Below are positions 54,831-64,000 of a stretch of DNA of 64,000 nt, piece after piece; the first letter of the stretch is position 1; every line of letters begins with the position of its first letter. Source of the stretch: Lineus longissimus (taxonomy: Eukaryota > Nemertea > Pilidiophora > Heteronemertea > Lineidae). A model generated the notes under the pieces. The model saw only the letters and a program-made list of their open reading frames with translations, ran no database searches and was not told where the DNA came from. A program made the position numbers and the translations under genes. Location: assembly GCF_910592395.1 (NCBI RefSeq), contig NC_088321.1, positions 4,650,001-4,714,000 of the forward strand. The letters run 5' to 3'.

Positions 54831-55402
54831 GCAACAAATTGTAAGTATCTATCATTGTTATGATAAGTGCTGTAAGAACATTTCAGTGCATACGTAGTTT
54901 ATTGTTTATTTACCGCATTGTCGGATTTCTTCTTCTTTTATCTCATTAACATTATTCGGACATCTTCAACGGCAAGAATATTTATTGATGTTAACATCAA
55001 CTAAGCAGACAACCACTATTTTCAGGTGGCAACTTAGGGTTGATAAGCGTGTACTCTCCAAGAAAAAAAAGACAGAAATGTGCTATTTAATAAGATATTA
55101 TTTGATGATCACTCTTTGAGACAACAAGAAGAGCGAAACATGGATTTATAGATGATCCCTGGTGATAATGAAATGATTGCGAATTTACACCTGCAGGCGT
55201 GCTGAAACTAATAAACGCACCGAAGAACATTATAGCAGAATGTAAAATATATTTCAGACGCAAACAAGTTACTTTTCCATTCCCATGCTTTCTGCTCATT
55301 TAGAAAGAAAGATCACCGAGCTCTCATTATAAAGAGCCTGTTAGTTTCTCTCTTACTTCTTTAGATAGTGCCTTATTAAGTGGAGCAGTGCAATGATGAC
55401 CC

Positions 55403-56436
55403 TGAAAAATGGCCAGGGCCATTGTGCTCACCTCATGTGGAGGAAAGATGGATAAAGAGCATGGTATTGTGTCATGTAGTGTTAGGTTTGATGTAGGTCC
55501 AAGCAATTACAATTTCCCCAAAATGGCCAATTTACAGTACATTCGACCTCTGTGACCTTGAAAAGTAGGTCAAATCAAAGAAGACCCGGGTGACACATTG
55601 AATGGTTGTTAGAATTAGATGTACCTATGATATAAAATTGGTGCCAATCGGGCAAGTCATTACTAGGAATAATGGCATTTTGAAGAATTTAGCATTTGGC
55701 CCCCTCCCTGGAGGCCAAACGGCAATGGCACCAAACTTCAGTACCTGAGATCACCTGACCAAGGGGTACATGTGTACTTAATTTGTGATCAATAGTCATT
55801 GCAGTTAAGAAACTTTCCATAGTTACGGCCTGACGGCGAATTTACGCCATTTGACCTCTGTGACCTTGACAAGAAGGTCAAATTAAAAACCTGTGTGACA
55901 TATACTGTATGGTGGTTAGATGTACCCATGATATCAAATTGGTGGCAATCGGGCAAGAAGTTAAGGAATAATCACATTTTTAAGGTTTTTGGATTTTGCC
56001 CCCTGGTGGTCAAGTGGTGAATCATATTGGACCAAACTTCGGTCCCTGAGATCACCTGACTAAGGGGTAAATGTGTACCAAATTTGGTATCAATAGTCAT
56101 TGCAGTTTAGAAACGTGCCATCGTTACATCCTAACGGCCAATTTACACCATTTGACCTCTGTGACCTTGAAAAGGAGGTCAAATCAAAAACCCGGAGGAT
56201 ATATGATGCACCTTTGCTAGAAGTACCTACCATATTTTTTTCAAAATTTCCCGACTACTATTAAGGGAGATATTGTATATTTTCACTTTTAACGTTTGGC
56301 CCCCTGGTGGCCAAACCATGAAACGAATCGGACCGAAACTTGGTCTCCAAGGTGTCATTACATAAGGGTACATGTGTACCAAGTTTCAACTCAATAGCTT
56401 TAACAGTTACGAAACGTGCCCTGCTAACGGACGACG

Positions 56437-56486
<50 letters not shown>

Positions 56487-56539
56487 ACGACGGACGCCAC
56501 GGTATGGGATAAGCTCACCTCTGCTAAGAGGTGAGCTAA
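55403..56539 (+). mobile_element. Helitron/Helentron-like repeat, copy D
   Basis: It has the same head palindrome, three internal units, a short (GAC)n tract (about 56430-56485) and the 3' hairpin ending CTAA. The 5' end has two extra A bases. The right flank is AAAAGG. Confidence 0.9.
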
Positions 56540-56866
56540 AAAGGATCGGAGGCATGTGCCACTCGAACGAAGGTGATGTTTTAATCAGGGGTCAGCACTG
56601 TGTATTGCCTCGATTTAAACATTCGTTCCGGGCATGGGGCGTGGTTTTTAAAATGTCGTGAATCTAAAATCACCCATTTTACCTCCATTTTACCTAATTT
56701 TGAACAAAGAGCAGCTTGGCCTACACATTTCTTTTCTAAGATAGCAAGACGTGTTCACCGGGTTTATGAAACTGTTATCATATGCGTCAACATTTTTTTC
56801 GGCTGATTTATGCCTGTGAAGTTGGCAAGCTGTGAAACAATTAGGCGTGATGAATGGCGATCACAA

Positions 56867-57903
56867 TGAAATGGCCAGGGCCATTGTGCTCACCTCATGT
56901 GGAGGAAAGATGGATAAAGAGCATGGTATTGTGTCATGTAGTGTTAGGTTTGATGTAGGTCCAAGCAATTACAATTTCCCCAAAATGGCCAATTTACAGT
57001 ACATTCGACCTCTGTGACCTTGAAAAGTAGGTCAAATCAAAGAAGACCCGGGTGACACATTGAATGGTTGTTAGAATTAGATGTACCTATGATATAAAAT
57101 TGGTGCCAATCGGGCAAGTCATTACTAGGAATAATGGCATTTTGAAGAATTTAGGATTTGGCCCCCTCCCTGGAGGCCAAACGGCAAATCAGATCGCACC
57201 AAACTTCGGTACCTGAGATCACCTGACCAAGGGGTACATGTGTACTTAATTTGTGATCAATAGTCATTGCAGTTAAGAAACGTGCCATAGTTACGGCCTG
57301 ACGGCGAATTTACACCATTTGACCTCTGTGACCTTGACAAGAAGGTCAAATTAAAAACCTGTGTGACATATACTGTATGGTGGTTAGATGTACCCATGAT
57401 ATCAAATTGGTGGCAATCGGGCAAGAAGTTAAGGAATAATCACATTTTTAAGGTTTTTAGATTTTGCCCCCTGGTGGTCAAGTGGTGAATCATATTGGAC
57501 CAAACTTCAGTCCCTGAGATCACCTGACTAAGGGGTAAATGTGTACCAAATTTGGTATCAATAGTCATTGCAGTTTAGAAACGTGCCATCGTTACATCCT
57601 AACGGCCAATTTACACCATTTGACCTCTGTGACCTTGAAAAGGAGGTCAAATCAAAAACCCGGAGGATATATGATGCACCTTTGCTAGAAGTACCTACCA
57701 TATTTTTTCAAAATTTCCCGACTACTATTAAGGGAGATATTGCATATTTTCACTTTTAACGTTTGGCCCCCTGGTGGCCAAACCATGAAACGAATCGGAC
57801 CGAAACTTGGTCTCCAAGGTGTCATTACATAAGGGTACATGTGTACCAAGTTTCAACTCAATAGCTTTAACAGTTACGAAACGTGCCCTGCTAACGGACG
57901 ACG

Positions 57904-57980
<77 letters not shown>

Positions 57981-58033
57981 ACGACGGACGCCACGGTATG
58001 GGATAAGCTCACCTCTGCTAAGAGGTGAGCTAA
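56867..58033 (+). mobile_element. Helitron/Helentron-like repeat, copy E
   Basis: It is the same structure as copy D, in the same orientation and only about 330 bp downstream. The (GAC)n tract is longer (about 57900-57980). Confidence 0.9.
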
Positions 58034-58440
58034 AAAGGGCATCCGAAATGTGGGTAGTAAGCGGTGGTGCCCCCTATTACCACCTAGGTCATTTAAATGC
58101 CGCCACCACATAGACAATTGCTCGCTTCCCCCTGCGAGGCACACTGATGAACTCTGAATGATATGAATGCATCTTCAAGTGATTTCTCGCCAAAACATCG
58201 ACAAAGTTAACGGACTGTCCCGAAGGTTTCCGAATGAGCACCTTGAATATCTGACAAACATAAACACAGATGGTGATTGGTTGAAGACAAAAGCACGTGT
58301 GGAAAATCTTGTGCAAATAAAAATTTCGCGTCCGGGATCGGGCACGGTCATTCTTGTAACACTTCAAAATACACGAACTGCATGAATTGTTTACTACTTG
58401 TTCATGGTTGGGTCGTCCCTATATGTCCTGGGTTCTATGT

Positions 58441-58669
58441 GTACAGCATGATGAGGTTCTATGTACCCCGACTACCATTATTTTTTCACGATAAACGTAA
58501 TGGCGTCATTGTTGTTACCGTTGTCGACAAAGATGCAATCTACAGGCTTAGAGATGCGCTGCACTTTCCTATCTTGAAGTGCAAAAATGGGACATTAGTT
58601 GAAAGCGAGGAAGCATTGTGCGTTTTATTAGTGTATACACACAGAAGGTGCACAATCATTGGCCTGTAA
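58441..58669 (+). pseudogene. Possible Harbinger-like transposase N-terminal scrap
   Basis: The open stretch MRFYVPRLPLFFHDKRNG, then LRDALHFPILKCKNG and ESEEALCVLLVYTHRRC, resembles the helical region before the catalytic core of DDE_4-type transposases (an EAL--L--L----R pattern). It ends at a stop at 58669, and no DDE residues are present. The match is weak. Confidence 0.35.
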
Positions 58670-58900
58670 TGACCTTCTGAACCAATCATTGAAACGGCAG
58701 GCGATGTGTGGAGGATGACGTCATTGTCGTTACCGTTGTCGTTTATCGTTTGAGTTCTTAACCTCCCTGCTATCCCCCGAAAAACGATAGAATTATCGAA
58801 TTTTAAAGAGATAAGAGTTTTAAAGAGATATAAGTATCAGTATTGAAAACTACAGGGTCATGTTACGGTTTTTTGATACATACAGAATCCATATCGATCT

Positions 58901-58950
58901 CGGATCTCAGATTTCAGATTTCGGATTTCAGATTTCAGATTGCGGATCTC
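58901..58950. repeat. Short minisatellite
   Basis: About four imperfect copies of a word like GGATTTCAGATTTCA run in tandem. Confidence 0.7.
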
Positions 58951-59102
58951 GAATGATCCTTCTCGGCTTTCGTAGATCACAGCTCTGGGGCACATTCCAA
59001 CCACCTGCGAGCAGGAGATCATGAAGGAAACCTTATTTGGTAACCAAGGGCATTCCGAGCTGCTGGCGGGTATATAAACCCAGGGCAAGCCTGGGAAAGA
59101 CA

Positions 59103-59183
59103 TTCAATTCAATTCAATGCAATGCAATGCAATGCAATGCAATTCAATTCAATGCAATTCAATTCAATTCAATTCAATTCAAT
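59103..59183. repeat. Pentanucleotide microsatellite (AATTC/AATGC)n
   Basis: A tandem array in which AATTC and AATGC units form blocks: AATTC, AATGC, AATTC, then one AATGC and AATTC again. Confidence 0.9.
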
Positions 59184-59518
59184 TTCATTCACTTTTATTC
59201 TTGACTTGTATGGATTATTACTTCTCCAATATATGAGCTACTCTAATCTTGTGGTTATTCAATCTTCTTCTTCTTTCAACCTTTTACAGTGTACATGTAC
59301 TTGCATTTGTTACTTACCAGTAAGGAAGAGTACTAAAAAAGCTTGATATGTTGCCCACTGTTCCACATTGATTGATTTAAGACCATTCAAGCACATACCT
59401 GGATTTACAGTCATTTAGCTATCCGTAATAATACGATATTTAGAAACAAGGAAATTTCAACTTGGAGGGGAACTTACCCAAACCCGAGGTGGTGATGCCG
59501 TGATCTGTACTCCCCAAG

Positions 59519-59585
59519 TTAGCTCAGAGGTAGAAGTATGTGCAAGTCGCGTGGTCAGCTGGGCTGGTGGTCGACTCAATCACGC
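59519..59585 (+). repeat. Weak tRNA-like sequence
   Basis: TTAGCTCAGAGGTAGAAGT resembles an A box and GGTCGACTCAATC a degenerate B box. No cloverleaf can be closed. Probably an old SINE head. Confidence 0.3.
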
Positions 59586-60407
59586 TATCACTGAAAAACG
59601 TGAAACAGGTTAAGCTATATCTGAGTAAGCCCAGTGAGTAGAAAATCTAACAACCTCCTTATGTAGGCAGGCTTTTTATCCACTTGCAGGTACCAAATAT
59701 GCACCGCGTTAAACACGGTGACTTTGGTATTTACCGCCATACTGTCAAACTATGTTTCATCACACACCCAGTGCAGTAAGACTTTGATTTAGGACATGAT
59801 AATGCAATAATACATTGACTAAGCTATTTGTGTCATTGAATATTAGAGAGGTTAAGAACTGCTACGATAAACACTAACACTATTTTTATTGACGTCAATA
59901 TCGTTACCGAGCCAAAATTAACTTTGTTAAGTTAATATGTGAATTTACCAAGAATGCAAACGTTATTGTCATTGCTTCTACTCATCAAGTTCTGCTGGTA
60001 TCTTATGTCATTGCCCTTGGCATTCCATAATATGGATTTCGAAGGAGAGTCTACACTGTTGGTCAATATATATAGATCACCTTTTCATGTTTAAAGACGA
60101 CGACGACAAGGTGGATGAGTTACGGCTTCGTAACCGATCATCAAACTATTACCCAAAAGGCATTAATAGTATTTTACAGAATAAAAGATTTTGCGCAGTG
60201 GGGCAAGATTAGCGGTGAGCGTTATTGACTTCGCCAGGCGGCAACATGCTGACGTCAATAAAGTTAGCGTTATCTGAGCTTATTGTTGCAAATTCAGACT
60301 TTAAACGAGGCCGAGCAAGAAAAACAAGCAGTTGCCACAGAAGAGTTTAGGCGAGCTCAAATGCTGGAGGAGAAGGCGTTTGAGCTTTAACTGCAAAAGC
60401 AAACAAG

Positions 60408-60436
60408 AGGCCCATGGGCCTTGCGCTCAGCTGACA
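60408..60436 (+). repeat. 5' head of a second Helitron-like family
   Basis: The palindrome AGGCCCATGGGCCT is followed by TGCGCTCAGCTGA. This is the same palindrome-then-GCTCA layout as the heads of copies B-E, though the sequence differs. I could not find its 3' hairpin; it is probably truncated. Confidence 0.4.
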
Positions 60437-62220
60437 GAAGATAGTTTGAAGTATTCTGGGTTTTCTCAAGGATGAAGATTATTTAAAGGGGATTATAGAG
60501 GCATCTATATTGTAAAGGTTTTGTTGGTATTTGAAAGGGTGCATTCATACTAAAGACGTGGAGACATAGGCTTGTTATCAGACGTCCTAATCAGCTAATG
60601 GTAGGTGTTGTTGGTAATTTTGATGGTACATGTAGACAAGAGATGGTTTTAGAGTCTTTTCATGATGGTACACATAGTTGTTCCAGCATTTCTTGTACAC
60701 TCTTGGGTTTAGTGGACACTGTGTTAAGAGATGGATGAGATGAAATCAGCATTGTCTATACATAAGTGCTGATTTGAGAATGATAACATTAACTAAAAGT
60801 TTATAAAAATGTAAAGTTTTTTATTGATATAAAATTATTGTCCTGTCCAGCAGGTGATTAGAATTACAATGTATACATAATAGGTGTTTAAAAAAACATT
60901 TCCATATTTGATTTCTTTATTACCCCTAAACTACAACTTCGATATGGATCAAATATTAATAGCATGTAACAGACATTTGACCTATTCATTTTATAAGTTG
61001 CAATGATGTTAACCAGTAAAATCTGAGGACTCCATGTCGAGAGTGCATGGTTTTATGAGGGTTGATCAAAAAATGACAATCTATGTGATCTTTTATGACT
61101 CATTATTATAGCCTATTATGTAACTAAACTTTACCATAAAAACTTACGGACATCAGTCGCATTCTTTAAAAATCGGGTCCGTATTGGAGATGCAGTTTAG
61201 GTTTAATAACCATATCAAAAGTGGAAATGTTTTTTAAACGCCTAGTAATTTTGATTTTTATCAATCATATTTCAATCACATATAAAATCACTCATTAAGA
61301 AACAAAAGTAAAATGATTACCGTATTCTTGCACATTTAATTGCACCACTGTCGTCATACCTGAACTGTTGGTAAAAGTGGAGTGCTGGTATGAATGAACA
61401 GGAAGACCAATTTTGAATACATGTTGGTTGAGATGAACTACAAAACTACTGTATGGCATTTGAAAGGAAACTAGAATTGTCAGTTGAGTCTGCAGGCATA
61501 CTCTGAAGTCTCCGCCACGGCGTAAGGCTGCTGTGGTGAAAGGTTTTGTTGTGTTTGTGGTAGCGATAATTTAAACGTGGGACATTTAGCTGGCTGTTAT
61601 ATTTTGCTACTTTAGCGGGTGCAAATAATTTGCGAAATGACAAGTGTGAATTGTAAATTGTTAATGGGGTTAAGTGGGGCTTGTTACATGTGGAATTGCG
61701 AAAAGCCAAGATATCCACATGTATTATTAACGGAATTTCCTTGAATCGGCGAAAATAAGCATCAGCGAATATTTTCGGTTTATCGTAGCCATGGAAGGGG
61801 TTGGACTGTTTGGCGGGGTGTGTTAAGTGTATGGGGGTGGGCATGAATGAAAGGGGGAGGCTTTATTTGTTCAAAATGTTTTTTATTGATATCTGTACTA
61901 ACATAATGATAACATATATACAAGTGTTTGGTAGTCTTGCAAGTTTTTATCTTGAGTGGTTTGGATGGGTTTGCATAATAGGCCTCTTTCTTCACCCTGG
62001 AATGCAGACTAAACGTGAAACCGCATGTAGTGAAGAAGTGTCTAGACCCGGAAGCTGGGGTTATTTGGAAGTCGTATTCTGGTTTCCAAGGGGGTATTAA
62101 CGGGAATTGTGCATGCAAGTGATATCTCGACAAGTGAATAAACAATTACATGATGCATTCTCACCAAGAAACCTTCGGACTGATTTGAAATGGCCCAGAG
62201 TAAAAAGGTCTTATTATGTA

Positions 62221-62705
62221 TGGCGCTCCAATGAGGTCATAACTCCTTACATATCGTTCACCGTTATCTATTTATCGTTCATGGCTATGTATTTATCATT
62301 CAAGGTTAATGTAATACAGTTAAATAGGATTTCCACGCGTTACACCATCAGTCTAATTCGTATAAATTCGACGCTATCGCTCGAACATCGTTAATTAACT
62401 TGTTTGGTGACTCACCAAGATAGCGTTGAAGGATAAGGACTTATTACCGCATTGCCTTGCTGCAGCCAATCGGGGCACTCGTTTCAATTCATGCTTTTCG
62501 AGACGGTTTGTTTGTGGACTCACTAATCCTCGTTAGCGCTGAACTCCGGGCGTTAAATAATATTTGACGTCCTAAGAGACGTGTAGCGTTTTGAATTCGA
62601 TCGTAACGGTATCTTATTATACTTTAAGGGTCGTTACATTATACTTTAACGGTAGGAATTATCGTTGAACGATATGTAAGGAGTTATGACCGCATTGGAG
62701 CGCCA
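62221..62705. mobile_element. MITE with about 40-bp TIRs and TA duplication
   Basis: Terminal inverted repeats (TGGCGCTCCAATG...) match over about 40 bp with two mismatches and are flanked by TA on each side (62219-62220, 62706-62707). There is no coding content. TA duplication fits Tc1/mariner-type mobilisation, though other TA-targeting families are possible. Confidence 0.75.
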
Positions 62706-62731
62706 TAATTATGTCATGATCGTGTTTGGCG

Positions 62732-63586
62732 CTATTCTAAGGGGGGTGCCTTTGGGTTGGGGATGGCAGCATAAGTGATATTGTGGTAACTGTAGTGGGT
62801 GTGGCATACTCCGAATATTGTGTTGTATGGTGTGGAGCGTTGGTAGATATGGTCTAGGAGGGTGTGGCCTTTGGTGGTTGTTTGTTGTATCATTTGGGTA
62901 AAGCCGTAGTCTGCAAGCATATCTGTTATTCGGTTTTGTGGTTGTTTGTTCAAGTCTAGGTTGAAGTCCCCAACTATAATGATTGGTTCATTTGTTTCAC
63001 TTCCAGCAATTGTGGTTTGGAGAAGTTTTAGGAAGTGTGGCAGGAAGTCTGCGATGTTGTAAGTTGGGGGTCTGTAGATGTTGACGATTGTCAATGTTGG
63101 TGTTTGGCTTCGTAGTACTATATGCTCAATGTTGAGGTCGTTGTACGTTATTATGGCATGTTGCTGGTCTGTTTTGATGTATAGACCAACGCCCCCTTTC
63201 GATTTGTTGATGAATGATGTAGCTGAACTGTTGGGTTCGTCTGTGCTATAGCATTTGTTGCGTGGGTTATGACTGAATGTATAGTTTGGTAGTTGCACAC
63301 TTGAATTTGTTATATCAGTGTGTTGTAACCATGTTTCAGTAAGACATATGATGTTGGCTTGTTTGATTTGACTGTTTTTTGCCATTGCTGATTTGTGCTG
63401 TTGTAGTCCTTCAATGTTTTGATGTGCGATGATGAAGTACTCTGTTGCTGGAATGTTTGTGATAGGTTGTGATGGTGTCAGATCTGCTATGGGCATGTTG
63501 ATCATTGCTTCGGTTACAGCTTGGTTGCAGTATATCTTGCTGAGTGCATCGTCAAGCAGATGTAGACCTTTTAATGATGTGACCCG
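62732..63586 (-). pseudogene. Helentron helicase tail fused to an APE-like endonuclease (truncated)
   Basis: Reading leftward from 63586, the frame opens with RVTSLKGLHLL and then KIYCNQAVTEAM, the ending typical of Helitron Pif1-type helicases. After a short linker it becomes an endonuclease/exonuclease/phosphatase domain: HQNIEGL, LTETWL, GGVGLYIK, IVNIYRPP, IIVGDFNLD and TLLDHIY. The final expected SDH motif appears as SYH. Helicase followed by endonuclease is the Helentron arrangement. Nothing helicase-like remains beyond 63586, so the copy is truncated there. A LINE endonuclease is the alternative, but no reverse transcriptase follows. Confidence 0.65.
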
Positions 63587-63711
63587 ACAAAATATTTTAT
63601 TACAGCGTCGTTTTCTCGAAACTACTATAACACTGACCTCGTTGCAAATTTTGCGACCTTCAACAAATGAACAGTCATTTCTGAATGCGCATGTGCAGTC
63701 AGTGCGAACAT

Positions 63712-63817
63712 CGTCTTGGTTCCCTCGGCTGTTCCTAGGAGGCGTGCTGGTTCCCTCGGCTGTTCCTAGGAGGCGTGCTATTCCTGCCCTCTAGGAACAG
63801 CCGAGGGAACCAAGACG
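63712..63817. repeat. 27-bp perfect inverted repeat with a 31-bp internal tandem duplication
   Basis: The left arm 63712-63738 and right arm 63791-63817 are exact complements. The left arm's GGTTCCCTCGGCTGTTCCTA plus GGAGGCGTGCT is duplicated head to tail (63718-63748, 63749-63779). It lies just beyond the truncation point of the helicase tail. Confidence 0.85.
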
Positions 63818-64000
63818 TGCGAGTAACGTTCCGAGTGCTCATTGCCGCAAAAACAATCTACGAAACTACAATGTATTCCGTGCTCAAAGTGCTCGAATAA
63901 CGACGTACTGCCGACGTGGACTTGGAATAATAAATGAACTCGCCGTACGTAAGAGCAGAATATTTTATCAATGTGCGCAGTTTGCTGAGTGGAAGATGTA

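Overview
The window is nuclear DNA from an animal, most likely a marine invertebrate. It carries spliceosomal introns with GT-AG borders, tRNA-derived SINE heads, DIRS-type tyrosine-recombinase retrotransposons, Helitron-like non-autonomous elements, PIF/Harbinger and KDZ transposon remains, and an endogenised double-stranded DNA virus fragment. I cannot name the species or phylum from sequence alone.

Layout. (1) 1-254: the 3' end of a Helitron/Helentron-like repeat. (2) About 255-8640: an AT-rich endogenous viral segment with a double-jelly-roll major capsid protein, packaging ATPase, jelly-roll minor capsid protein, a zinc-ribbon protein resembling late transcription factors, and many small membrane proteins. 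A single inversion of about 4.8 kb (breakpoints near 2330 and 7120) cuts both the ATPase and the minor capsid gene, leaving their halves at opposite ends. The module shows a shared AT-rich motif at gene starts and palindromic hairpins at gene 3' ends. No polymerase, integrase or protease is visible. (3) 8784-13366: a tandem duplication and a decayed, intron-containing KDZ transposase. (4) 14536-19392 (+): a multi-exon gene whose last exon encodes a degenerate protein kinase domain; a Harbinger element sits in one intron. (5) 21150-26598 (-): a nine-exon gene with fully consistent splice phases, a homeodomain-like N-terminus and a C-terminal chromodomain. (6) 27634-33879 and 46833-54570: two nearly identical DIRS elements in the same orientation, each with inverted terminal repeats and an internal complementary region. 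The second is interrupted in its recombinase gene by a Helitron-like repeat. (7) 38889-40051, 48498-49687, 55403-56539 and 56867-58033: four full copies of that roughly 1.1-1.2 kb repeat. (8) 58.4-64 kb: a transposase scrap, simple repeats, a TA-flanked MITE, and the C-terminal endonuclease of a Helentron-like helicase protein.

How it fits together. Host coding content is limited to the two genes at 14.5-26.6 kb. Almost everything else recognisable is mobile or viral. The nested insertions give a relative order: DIRS copy 2 inserted before its Helitron-like repeat, and the Harbinger element and a LINE fragment inserted into host introns. The long stretches 33.9-38.9 kb and 40.1-46.7 kb hold no gene I can support.
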